From: Sulfidibacter corallicola
GTDB taxonomy: Bacteria; Acidobacteriota; Holophagae; Acanthopleuribacterales; Acanthopleuribacteraceae
Assembly (NCBI RefSeq): GCF_017498545.1
Contig: NZ_CP071793.1
Coordinates: 5,295,001 to 5,359,000 of the forward strand
DNA: 64,000 nt
Reading direction: 5' to 3'
The number at the start of each line of letters is the position of its first letter. Positions within the stretch are counted from its first letter, which is position 1. The notes below the pieces were generated by a model. That model saw only the letters and a program-made list of their open reading frames with translations. It searched no databases and had not been told where the DNA came from. Shown in pieces: positions 1-7,768 of the stretch. Made by a program: the position numbers and the translations under genes.

Positions 1-1
1 G

Positions 2-2401
2 TTGAAGAGCCTCATCGTGACGCTCAAGACTCGCGGCGCCGAGGTGGCAGTGGGCATGGAAGCCGCGCCGCAACAGATCGATGCCCTGCTGGAGCACGAG
101 TTGGCGGCCTATATCGACGGTTACGTTTTTACCGACGATCCCTACATTCCCGAAGCCGATGAGACCGGCAAGCTGTGGCAGCGGGTCGAGGTGCCCAAGG
201 CTCGCGTACTTCAAACCCTGGTCGAGGCATCATCCCTGGGGATCAGTCACGTGTTGTTCGAAAACATAGATATCGATGACACCCACGATGCGTTTCTAAA
301 GACGATCAGCGCCACCCGCACCGGCAGTCTCGACGTGCAGCCCGAGCTGGCCAACATGCCCTCGGAGGAGGCCGTGTTCTTTTTCGATCCGGACAGCGGG
401 AACTACCACCTCGGCGTCTACGGCGATGCCGAGCGCGATCGCCTCTTCTCGTTCCGGTTGGCCGAGGGCCTGAAACCGACCTTGCTCCATCCCGAAAAGG
501 CCGACTTTCGCCACAAGCAGTACGGGCGCCTCAGCGAGTTCCGCCTGTCTGCCGGCGAACCCTACTATTTCTTTGTCTTGGAGCCGTCCGAGCGTTCCGG
601 AACCATGGAGTCCATCGAAATCGTCGAACAAAAGAGCATCGATCCCTACGAGCTGGTGGTCAAGAACCAGGTGTTCAAGGATCGCGAGCGTCAGAAGTTC
701 GAATCGCTGGTGGTTTTGGAGAAACAAAACTACCGTTACCAGGCCGCATCCGGTGCGACCATCGACGTCACCTTTTACGACACCCTGGTTTTGCGCAAGG
801 ATCGACCGGCGGAGCGTATCCGCAAGGAACTCTACTTCGGCGGGGTCAAGTGGCCCTATTCCAAACTGCCCGAGTTGCCCTTGATCCAGCCGGAAAAATT
901 GCAGAGCGCGCCGATGGATATCGATTTGGACAAGTCCTACGCGTACAGCTATGCCGGCGAGGACACCATCGATGGGTTCAAGACCTGGAAAGTCAGGTTC
1001 CAACCCAAGAGTGAGGGTGATTTCCTGTCGGGCACGGTCTGGTTCGACCAGGAGACCGGTGCCCATCGACGCATCCGTGCCATCCAAAACGGACTCGAAC
1101 CACCGGTCATCGGTAACGAGATGATCGCCGATTTCGATTGGGTCGAAGACGATGGCGAGCGGTTTTGGGTCCAAGTCGGCGAACGGAACCTCCAAATCAT
1201 CAACGTCGTCGGTGAAACGATTCCGCTGCAGATCGACACCAAACGCAGTGAATACCAGTTCAACGCTTCGGACGTCGACCACATGCTGGCGGATGCCTAC
1301 CAGGGCGACTACCAAATTCTGCGCGATACGGTAGGCGGTTTCCGCTACCTCAAGCTGAAAGACGGGAAGCGGGTCCTGCAGGACGACACGGTACCGCCGC
1401 AAAAATTTCTGCTCGGCGGTGTGTTCATGGAGCCGAGCCTGGATTTCCCGTTGCCGCTCGGCGGGTTCAACTACACCGATCTCGACTTTATGGATCGCGG
1501 ATGGCAGGCCAACTTCTTCGTGGCCGGCCTGATCAACGACCTGATCGTTTCCAATCCCGACTTCCTCGGTATGGGTTGGGATCTGACCGCCGAAGTGTTC
1601 GCGAGTGCGGTGCGGTTCGGCGACGAATTCTACGTGAACAACGAGGAAGACGAGACCCAGGAAGTGGAGAATCTGCGCGAATCCTTCAATTTGACCCTTG
1701 GAATTCCGCTCAACAGCTTTTTCAAGTTCTCCGCGAACTACAGCCTCGCCTACAACGACTATTCCGATGCCGACGACACCTCGGAGGACTTCGTCCTGCC
1801 CTCCAGTCATTTCGAGAACATCGGGCGAGTGGGCCTCAAGTTCAATCGCGGTCGTTTCGTTTCGGAGCTGCAGTACGAGTTCGTCAAGCGTTCGGAGTGG
1901 GAGGCCTGGGGCCTGCCCGACAACACCGAACCGTTGGAAGACAGTTATCGCACGCTCCAGTTCGACGCCAGCCTGTCGCGCCGTCTGAAGGGTTTTCAAT
2001 CGATCCAAGCCGATGTGCGCTATCTGAAGGGTTGGGATCAGGATCGTTTCTCGCGCTTCGAGTTCGGCTTCTTCGAGAACCGGGTATCGGGGTTCGGCTC
2101 GGCGGGAATCGAGGCCGACGAGGCGGTGCGCCTTCGTTTCGAGTACGATGTGGGCATCAAGGACATCCTGCAGTTCTCGGTGTCCCTGGACGGTGCCCGA
2201 ACCTGGCGCGATCTCCCCGACGAGTCCGGTGTCCTGCGTCGCGCCGATCCCGTCGATTTATACGGCATCGGGCTGGCGGCCAATTTCATCGGGCCGTTTC
2301 GCACGATCATGCGGTTCGATGTGGGATACGGGATCGATTCCGATTTGGAAGACGAAGCGGGTAAGTTCACCGGTCAGATCGTATTCCTGCGAATTTTCTG
2401 A
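2..2401 (+). CDS. Outer-membrane beta-barrel protein, 5'-truncated by window edge
   Basis: The reading frame is open at the left edge; the first codon visible is TTG, so the true start probably lies outside the window. The first 450 or so residues are a soluble, acidic region that alternates short beta strands. From about residue 480 the sequence shows the alternating hydrophobic/aromatic pattern of an outer-membrane barrel, and it ends in a terminal phenylalanine (IVFLRIF), the usual C-terminal signature for BAM-dependent insertion. I infer an outer-membrane protein with a large periplasmic or surface domain. No enzymatic motif is recognised and no specific family is named. The next gene is 270 bp away on the same strand, with a hairpin between them. 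Confidence 0.6.
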   Translation: MKSLIVTLKTRGAEVAVGMEAAPQQIDALLEHELAAYIDGYVFTDDPYIPEADETGKLWQRVEVPKARVLQTLVEASSLGISHVLFENIDIDDTHDAFLKTISATRTGSLDVQPELANMPSEEAVFFFDPDSGNYHLGVYGDAERDRLFSFRLAEGLKPTLLHPEKADFRHKQYGRLSEFRLSAGEPYYFFVLEPSERSGTMESIEIVEQKSIDPYELVVKNQVFKDRERQKFESLVVLEKQNYRYQAASGATIDVTFYDTLVLRKDRPAERIRKELYFGGVKWPYSKLPELPLIQPEKLQSAPMDIDLDKSYAYSYAGEDTIDGFKTWKVRFQPKSEGDFLSGTVWFDQETGAHRRIRAIQNGLEPPVIGNEMIADFDWVEDDGERFWVQVGERNLQIINVVGETIPLQIDTKRSEYQFNASDVDHMLADAYQGDYQILRDTVGGFRYLKLKDGKRVLQDDTVPPQKFLLGGVFMEPSLDFPLPLGGFNYTDLDFMDRGWQANFFVAGLINDLIVSNPDFLGMGWDLTAEVFASAVRFGDEFYVNNEEDETQEVENLRESFNLTLGIPLNSFFKFSANYSLAYNDYSDADDTSEDFVLPSSHFENIGRVGLKFNRGRFVSELQYEFVKRSEWEAWGLPDNTEPLEDSYRTLQFDASLSRRLKGFQSIQADVRYLKGWDQDRFSRFEFGFFENRVSGFGSAGIEADEAVRLRFEYDVGIKDILQFSVSLDGARTWRDLPDESGVLRRADPVDLYGIGLAANFIGPFRTIMRFDVGYGIDSDLEDEAGKFTGQIVFLRIF

Positions 2402-2429
2402 TCGAATCCGGGAACGGTCCGCCTCTGGG

Positions 2430-2455
2430 GGAAGCCGCGTGGACGCGCGGCTTCC
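2430..2455 (+). terminator. Possible terminator hairpin after the barrel gene
   Basis: Perfect 10-bp arms (GGAAGCCGCG / CGCGGCTTCC) around a 6-nt loop lie 30 bp after the stop codon. There is no T-run behind it, so it may be factor-dependent or only stabilise the 3' end. Confidence 0.4.
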
Positions 2456-2672
2456 GTGCTATACTCGTGAAGTTTTTGATCAGAGTCGTTTATGTGGTTT
2501 CGCGTCGGGCGACGAATTTCTCGTGGTGAGAGGTTCGTTGGGTTCGCCGCTTCGGTTTCCCGGCGATGATTGCTTCCGGCCATCTCGTGGGCTTTTGCGC
2601 CCGGGGAACGATGGAAGGCCGGCGGTGCCGCGACGCTCTGATCGACATTTCACATGCAAGGATGTCGATAGT

Positions 2673-3584
2673 ATGGGCTTATTGAACGGGGCCGTCGCCT
2701 GCACCCGCTTCACCATTCTCAACATGCCCGAGGAAATTCCCTTCGACCAATTGCCCTTTCGCGCCATCACGCCAGGCTCCGCCATTCGCGAGCGTTCCGG
2801 CGTGGTGCCTTATAAACCGGAAGAGCCGTTCCTGATCGGCGCCGGTCGTTGGGCCTTCCGCGTGCGCATCGACAAGGTGTTGCTCGACAGCACCCTGATC
2901 AACGAGCGCCTGATGGAGTTGATCAAGGTCGAGGAGGAGAACGTCGGTCCGCCTTCGCCGCAGACCCGCCGCCAATTGCGCAAGCTGGCCGAAGACGAAT
3001 TGATGGAGCATCCTTCACCCAAATCGAAAATTATCGAATGTTACATCGAGAACCTGATTCTCTACGTGGGTTCCACATCCAAGGGGCACATCGGTGCCGT
3101 GCTCGAACTGCTGCAGCGGGTCGGCATCGAAGTGGAATACAAGACGCCCTGGATCGATCGCGGTTTGGACGAGCCGCCCAACGAGATCGTGGATATGAAG
3201 GAGCCGGGCCAGTCGATTTGGGGGTGCCGATTCCTGCAGAAGTTGATGGGAGATCCGGAAACGATCGTGGAGCCGGAGAAGGGCAGCGTCAAACTGGTGA
3301 CCGGAGATGGCACCAAGGTTACCCTGGCCGGCCCGGTCACCCGGGAACTGGACCGTTTACTGGATTCGGGCAGCGAAATGCTGAGCGCCAAGGTGTTGGT
3401 CAAGGAAGTCAGTTTCAGTCTGGACGGCCTGACCTTCCGCATCAGCGGCTTCAAGCTGGACAACTTCAAGACCACTCATTGGATCGAGCAGCTCGAAGAG
3501 CGCATGGAGCACGTCAAGGGCCTGTGGGGCCTACTGGATCACAAGTTCGAGATGCTCATGGCCGACGAACTGCCCCAGGCGTGA
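2673..3584 (+). CDS. rdgC: RdgC-like recombination-associated protein
   Basis: 303 residues. The N-terminus (MGLLNGAVACTRFTI) and the middle region (Lys/Arg-rich helix, then strands ENLILYVGSTS and a helix with ELLQRVGIEV) follow the RdgC pattern. In enterobacteria RdgC is a ring-shaped, non-specific DNA-binding dimer that restrains RecA and takes part in replication restart. The length matches the family (about 300). The ATG was chosen because the conserved N-terminus begins there and AAGGA lies about 10 nt upstream; the frame stays open further upstream, but that part is low-complexity translation. recA is in the same window but 37 kb away. The family call is from motif memory, and divergence from the E. 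coli protein is considerable. Confidence 0.7.
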   Translation: MGLLNGAVACTRFTILNMPEEIPFDQLPFRAITPGSAIRERSGVVPYKPEEPFLIGAGRWAFRVRIDKVLLDSTLINERLMELIKVEEENVGPPSPQTRRQLRKLAEDELMEHPSPKSKIIECYIENLILYVGSTSKGHIGAVLELLQRVGIEVEYKTPWIDRGLDEPPNEIVDMKEPGQSIWGCRFLQKLMGDPETIVEPEKGSVKLVTGDGTKVTLAGPVTRELDRLLDSGSEMLSAKVLVKEVSFSLDGLTFRISGFKLDNFKTTHWIEQLEERMEHVKGLWGLLDHKFEMLMADELPQA

Positions 3585-3691
3585 GGCTGGGTCCCGACCG
3601 ATGAAGGTTCGTCGGCGAAGGGTTTTCATGCGAAGTACGGTAAGGTTCGAACGCATACACCGAACCGGCCCCGTGCGAACGCACAGGTGCC

Positions 3692-3728
3692 CGTCGTCAA
3701 AATCCGAGCTTCAGCGAAGCTCACGACG
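3692..3728. other. Hairpin in the rdgC / FHA-gene convergent gap
   Basis: GAGCTTC-AGC-GAAGCTC is nested inside CGTCGT/ACGACG arms. It sits between two convergent genes and could help end transcription from either side, but it lacks a T-run. Nothing else is seen in this 262-bp gap. Confidence 0.3.
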
Positions 3729-3846
3729 ATCGTGGTGCCGCGATCTGCGCTGGCGGTTCGATCGCGCACCCAATCCTCTCATTCTCGTGTGAATGGGTCG
3801 TGTTTCCGATTGTGAAGGAGCCCGAAGGTCGAACTCTGCCGAAGCC

Positions 3847-4632
3847 TCACTGGGGCAGAGAGTCTTCGTCGACTACGTAGAACTTGAAGGCCAGCATGCC
3901 GAAGTTGACCATGTCCTGGTCCTTCACCGGGTGTTCCCCGCCGTTGGTGGCCTTGGTTCCGTTGACGTAGGTGCCGTTCAGGACACCGATCTCTTCCTGC
4001 ACGAAGAACTGGTTGTTGCGGCGGAAAATGATGGCGTGACGCCGCGAGACCGATCGATTGTCGTCCTCGTAGGTGAGGTCCACTTCGGGCTTGATACCGG
4101 TGACGGGATCGTAGCGACCTACCAGGTTGCGATCGGAATTCAGGATGAACACCCGGTTGGAAGAGAGCGATATCAGCTTTCCGGCCACCTTTTTTTCCTT
4201 GTTGACCCGAATGTTGGGTTGGGTCAACAGGGCTTCGCTCTGCATGCGCGAGACGCGAATGAACAGTTCGTCGACTTTTTCTTCGGACAGCCTTAGCTTG
4301 GTCGACAGCTTCTGCAGCATGCGAATCGCGATTTCCATGTTGGCCTTGAGCATCTTGACAAAGGTGCCGCGGTGAATGACGACCACCGAGACCTTGTCCT
4401 TGGCCTTGGCCGTTTCCATACGCGGGCTGTGCTCCAAGATGCTGAGCTCACCAAAAAAATCGCCCTTGCTCAGCTCGGAAATCGTTTCGCTGGTGTCGTT
4501 GGCGTTCTTGGAAAGATCCACCGTGCCCGACTTAATGACGAACATGCAGTTGCCAGGCTCGTCCTCCTTGTAGATGACCTCGCCAGGATCGTACTCCACG
4601 GTGTATTGCGCAAAAAAGTTACCACTGCTCAT
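3847..4632 (-). CDS. Cyclic-nucleotide-binding domain fused to FHA domain
   Basis: 261 residues, cytoplasmic. Residues 10-125 form a cNMP-binding (Crp-type) domain: the phosphate-binding cassette FFGELSILEHSPR keeps Gly61-Glu62-Leu63 and Arg71, which contact the cyclic nucleotide in CRP/PKA. Residues about 150-255 form an FHA domain with the phosphothreonine-binding motifs GR (172-173), SRRHA (196-200) and NGTYVNG (219-225). There is no DNA-binding helix-turn-helix, so it is not a CRP-type regulator. I infer an adaptor linking a second messenger to a Ser/Thr kinase, such as the one encoded 6 kb away. Start: ATG with GGGAG 8 nt upstream; an in-frame ORF runs 56 codons further but is unlike coding sequence. 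Confidence 0.85.
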   Translation of the reverse strand: MSSGNFFAQYTVEYDPGEVIYKEDEPGNCMFVIKSGTVDLSKNANDTSETISELSKGDFFGELSILEHSPRMETAKAKDKVSVVVIHRGTFVKMLKANMEIAIRMLQKLSTKLRLSEEKVDELFIRVSRMQSEALLTQPNIRVNKEKKVAGKLISLSSNRVFILNSDRNLVGRYDPVTGIKPEVDLTYEDDNRSVSRRHAIIFRRNNQFFVQEEIGVLNGTYVNGTKATNGGEHPVKDQDMVNFGMLAFKFYVVDEDSLPQ

Positions 4633-4900
4633 TCCCACTCTCCCAGAGCCTTTTCGGTTCTCAACCGGCAAAAAGTGGATGGTCTCCGAGCGATGTTTTC
4701 GATCATCCTCACGAGTACCAGGTGCTTCATGAATCCATTCTAGCCCTTTGAGTTCATGTTTTTTACTTTTAATATTAGTGAAAACCCTGGAGAATGCCAA
4801 CCCTTTTGTTTAAAAGACTTACCGCTTCGGCCTCGATTGGGGGGTTGGCGGGCCTTCCACGGGCCTGGCGGCCTTTTCGCGTAGGGCTCGCGACTTTCGT

Positions 4901-5311
4901 TCATTGGGAGCCGGTCTTCCAGTTCTCCAGTTCCAAATCGGGAACTCGGCCGAACTCCGCCAGGTTGTCGGTCACCAGCACCGCATCGATCGCGAGGGCG
5001 TGACCGGCGATGAGGGTGTCGTTGGGGCAAATCGGCGTTCCTCGATCCGAAAGGTGTTTTTTCAAGCGGGCCGTGGATTCCACGGCTTCTCTATCGAAGC
5101 CGACGACCTCGTCGATTCGATCGACGAACTCGGTTACAAGCAAGTTGTGTTTCGGACTCGCCTTTTTGCCGATGGCGCCATATCTCAGTTCCAAGTACGT
5201 GATTGCCGAAATGACGAGGAGGTTTCCTTCGAGGACGTATCGAGTCATGGTTTCGAGAATGGTGGGCGGTCGCTTCCGCATGATGAAGCTGCAGGTGTTG
5301 GTGTCCAGCAT
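4901..5311 (-). CDS. vapC: VapC-type PIN-domain toxin
   Basis: 136 residues, a single PIN domain. The four acidic metal ligands are visible: Asp3 (MLDTN), Glu41 (YLELRYG), Asp98 (CPNDTLIAGHAL) and Asp115 (VTDNLAEF). PIN toxins are Mg-dependent ribonucleases; many cut initiator tRNA, other tRNAs or 23S rRNA. The start is the ATG 11 bp after the vapB stop; the antitoxin gene comes first, the usual order. The target RNA cannot be told from sequence. All key residues are intact, so the toxin is probably functional. Confidence 0.93.
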   Translation of the reverse strand: MLDTNTCSFIMRKRPPTILETMTRYVLEGNLLVISAITYLELRYGAIGKKASPKHNLLVTEFVDRIDEVVGFDREAVESTARLKKHLSDRGTPICPNDTLIAGHALAIDAVLVTDNLAEFGRVPDLELENWKTGSQ

Positions 5312-5322
5312 GATTAGCCGCG

Positions 5323-5550
5323 TCAAAACTGGATTCGATCCTCTTCGAGAATGGATGGCCGATCCGCCAGGAAATCGTCGTCGGCAGCGGGGAGTTCGCC
5401 AAAACTCATCCAATCCTTTTTCACCGGGGTGAGGACCAGGGAGCGCCCTTCGCGGCGGATTTCAACCTCTCGAACACCCTTGAACTCCATTTCTCTGGGT
5501 AATCGGACCGCTTGATTCTGACCGTTCTTGAAAAGTCGCGCGGTTTTCAT
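5323..5550 (-). CDS. vapB: VapB-type antitoxin (AbrB/VagC fold)
   Basis: 75 residues. The N-terminal half (MKTARLFKNGQNQAVRLP) is the swapped-hairpin AbrB/VagC DNA-binding motif. The C-terminal tail is acidic (PAADDDFLADRPSILEEDR), as expected for the part that wraps the PIN toxin. Start: ATG with an excellent AGGAGGT ribosome site about 5 nt upstream, which rules out the longer frame. Antitoxins of this family neutralise VapC and repress their own operon as a complex; the paired repeats just upstream fit that role. Confidence 0.93.
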   Translation of the reverse strand: MKTARLFKNGQNQAVRLPREMEFKGVREVEIRREGRSLVLTPVKKDWMSFGELPAADDDFLADRPSILEEDRIQF

Positions 5551-5573
5551 GACCACCTCCTGACACGGGGAAG

Positions 5574-5617
5574 CATATCTCCAACCTATCGTTTGCTTTG
5601 GCATATGTCAAACCTAT
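5574..5617 (-). promoter_or_regulatory. vapBC promoter overlapped by a two-copy direct-repeat operator
   Basis: On the minus strand TTGACA is followed by a 17-bp spacer and TAGGTT as the -10. Two 16-bp direct repeats (ATAGGTTTGACATATG and ATAGGTTGGAGATATG, 14 of 16 identical, 28 bp apart) cover both promoter elements. The arrangement suggests autorepression by VapB/VapBC; that role is inference. Confidence 0.7.
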
Positions 5618-5788
5618 GTTTTGTCGCCTTGTGTGCGCTTCCTTCAGCCTGGCCTGACTGTGTGATCCTTTCGTTCCAAGTGCCGATCGGCCAAATCCCG
5701 CAGCCTGGCACATCGTTTCTCTCCTGGAGCTATCGGAAGAGGTCGGCTTTTTCGGCTGGGGTCGAGCTAGAATAGGCGCGACGGAACT

Positions 5789-5868
5789 CGAGGGCCACCG
5801 CCGCGAGCGGTCGCCCTCGGCAGGCAGTCTTACCCCTTATCCCTCCCGATGACCCGCATCGTCGGGAG
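5789..5868 (+). other. Two hairpins in the leader of the cobalamin adenosyltransferase gene
   Basis: First hairpin: CGAGGGC/GCCCTCG enclosing ACCGC/GCGGT, positions 5789-5819. Second: CTCCCGA/TCGGGAG, positions 5843-5868, ending 43 nt before the start codon. I looked for a B12-box and the conserved cobalamin riboswitch core and saw neither. The rest of the 360-bp gap after vapB holds only the vapBC promoter. Confidence 0.4.
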
Positions 5869-5911
5869 CTGCTGCTAGCTGAAACAAACATCGACATGAA
5901 AGGAACACGTT

Positions 5912-6574
5912 TTGGTCAAAGAAAACGAGAGCGGTCAAGCCGTATCTGAAGACAAGAGTTTCAACGATCCTAAACTGGCGATCACCAAGGTGTACACCAA
6001 AACCGGCGACAAGGGGACGACCAGTCTGGTAGGGGGCCAACGCGTCCCGAAAAACCATCTGCGCATCGAGGCCTACGGCACGGTGGACGAGCTGAACGCC
6101 TTCGTCGGCAGTTTGGCCCAGTCGGTCTCCGAGGATGCCCACCAAAGCACCGAGGTCAACTGGTTCTGGGGTGTGCTGGTGCGAATTCAGCACGAACTGT
6201 TCAATCTGGGATCGATCTTGGCGACACTGCCGAGCGACGTGCACCCCAAACAACCCCGCATTCGCGAAGCTGACATTCGCCAATTGGAGGCCGACATCGA
6301 CCACTGCAACAAGGGATGTCCGCCTCTGCGCTCTTTCGTGTTGCCAGGCGGGAGCCGACAAAATACCGATCTCCACATCTGTCGGACCGTGTGTCGCCGG
6401 GCCGAGCGTCAATTGATCGCGCTGGGTACCCAGGACGAAGTGGATCCGCTGTGTATTCAGTATCTCAATCGCCTCAGCGATGCGTTTTTCGTGTGGAGCC
6501 GCTGGATCAATCGTTTGATGGACAAGGAAGAGGTGCTCTGGGAGCCGAACAAGGCCGCTTCTTCCTCGGAGTGA
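5912..6574 (+). CDS. pduO: ATP:cob(I)alamin adenosyltransferase, PduO type
   Basis: 220 residues. It transfers adenosyl from ATP to cob(I)alamin to make coenzyme B12. PduO-family motifs: TKTGDKGTTSLVGG (P-loop-like ATP site, about residues 27-40), RIEAYGTVDELNAF, and the C-terminal RTVCRRAER plus YLNRLSDAFFVWSR, which form the trimer-interface active site. The first 20 residues are a low-complexity extension. Start: TTG with AAGGA upstream; the nearby ATG at 5896 is out of frame. No B12-dependent enzyme lies nearby, so its client is unknown here. A Rho-independent terminator follows. Confidence 0.93.
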   Translation: MVKENESGQAVSEDKSFNDPKLAITKVYTKTGDKGTTSLVGGQRVPKNHLRIEAYGTVDELNAFVGSLAQSVSEDAHQSTEVNWFWGVLVRIQHELFNLGSILATLPSDVHPKQPRIREADIRQLEADIDHCNKGCPPLRSFVLPGGSRQNTDLHICRTVCRRAERQLIALGTQDEVDPLCIQYLNRLSDAFFVWSRWINRLMDKEEVLWEPNKAASSSE

Positions 6575-6603
6575 CGGACGGGACTTGGTTCCGTGCATGA
6601 CAG

Positions 6604-6637
6604 CCCGGTTTTTCCCGAGGGAAATGCCGGGTTTTTT
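6604..6637 (+). terminator. Rho-independent terminator of the adenosyltransferase gene
   Basis: CCCGG ... CCGGG stem with additional TTTCCC/GGGAAA pairing inside, followed by six T residues, 30 bp after the stop codon. Confidence 0.8.
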
Positions 6638-7028
6638 CTCGAATGGCCCGGCCCGAGTTCGAAAACGACGCAATCGATGGCGCCGAAGATTTTCCATGTA
6701 ATTTCATCCAGATGCGTCTCCAGGACGGGTTTCCGTTCTGATGTAGGGGTGGCGATCTCCGCAAATTCACAACGATAAGCCCTGGTTAACTACCTGGAAA
6801 GGTTGGTATCTGGCGCAAATTAATGAGATACTCGGCCGGGGTCGATAACCAATTTGCGGATTGGTTGGTCTTGAACGATTTGAAACCCGAGTCGATCTCG
6901 GTTTCTGTTATGTGTGCCCTCTATCGGGTCTATCACTCGCCCCAACCACGGATCGCCCTCGTTTGGGTCCCAACATCTCGGTGATGCCGGGTTCGGTGTG
7001 CCGGCGATCTTTTTCGAGGTAATCTCGC
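6638..7028 (+). other. Intergenic region, no gene seen
   Basis: About 390 bp of AT-richer sequence between the terminator and the next gene. No convincing ORF, tRNA or repeat. A GAGGT ribosome site lies just before the next start codon; a promoter must be here, but no clear hexamer pair stands out. Confidence 0.5.
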
Positions 7029-7727
7029 ATGGCCTTGTACAAGCGAGTCATAGGTCTCCTGATTCGACTCGTCTGGTTTTTCGTTTTTGCGGTCTGCCTT
7101 TGGTTCAGCGCGCGTGAGATTCGGACCTGGCACCAAAACCGAGAACCGCTTTCCTTGACCCTGGATACCTATGTTCAGAAGCGGCCCGATGTGGCCTGGC
7201 TTTCTCTTTCGCATTGCCGCATCAATTACACCGAAACCACCTTGGTCTACAAGAGCGGTGACCCCAATTCGGTCGAGGGCTACTACGTTCCCGTGCGCAC
7301 CAATTTTTATGACGACTCGCCGGTGTTCGTCGTCAAGAAAATCGCCTCCAGGGAACAAATCGATTTGTTGGAGAAGCTTCTCTCACGGGACATCAGCGAG
7401 GCCGAGTCCAAGAAGATCGCTCTGGCGCATCACGACGCGTTTTTTCGCGAGGAGTTGATCTCCGGGCTCGTGATCGCGGGGCCCGGTCACGATACACCGC
7501 TGCGTCGAAAACTGGCCGAGACCCGGTTGGAACTGGATCCGGATTTCATCGTGATCGACGCCGGTCGCAAACCCACGCTGAAGGCGGGTCTGCTGTTTTT
7601 GTCCTGCGGTTTGATCGCGTTGATCATCGGGATTTCCAGCTTTCAGCCTGGTAAAGAGGTGGAAAGTAACCGTGGCGGCGAACCTGAGCCGGATCGCGAA
7701 GAAGCGACCCCGGATGAAGAGCCTTGA
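7029..7727 (+). CDS. Membrane-anchored protein of unknown function
   Basis: 232 residues, not recognised. A hydrophobic segment (residues 8-28) follows the N-terminal Lys/Arg, then comes a soluble region of about 150 residues, a second transmembrane segment (about 188-206), and an acidic charged tail rich in Glu/Asp/Pro. The topology (two membrane spans, one large loop) suggests an extracytoplasmic domain between them. A similar two-span layout occurs in DUF3592-type proteins, but I cannot confirm that. It is convergent with the phosphatase gene 40 bp downstream. ATG with GAGGT 8-9 nt upstream. Confidence 0.7.
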   Translation: MALYKRVIGLLIRLVWFFVFAVCLWFSAREIRTWHQNREPLSLTLDTYVQKRPDVAWLSLSHCRINYTETTLVYKSGDPNSVEGYYVPVRTNFYDDSPVFVVKKIASREQIDLLEKLLSRDISEAESKKIALAHHDAFFREELISGLVIAGPGHDTPLRRKLAETRLELDPDFIVIDAGRKPTLKAGLLFLSCGLIALIIGISSFQPGKEVESNRGGEPEPDREEATPDEEP

Positions 7728-7768
7728 AATCGCGCGGGTTGCGCTGAGCTGTCGCCTCGAAAGCCGCG

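Noticed and set aside
296..2008. Long antisense ORF (570 codons) under the outer-membrane gene
   Set aside because: Mirror frame of a real, beta-barrel-patterned gene in GC-rich DNA; no start signal or recognisable domain.
5574..5617. CRISPR-like repeat pair before vapB
   Set aside because: Only two imperfect 16-bp copies that overlap promoter elements; operator repeats explain them better.
5789..5868. Cobalamin riboswitch ahead of the B12 adenosyltransferase gene
   Set aside because: Two good hairpins exist, but no B12-box or conserved riboswitch core could be seen.
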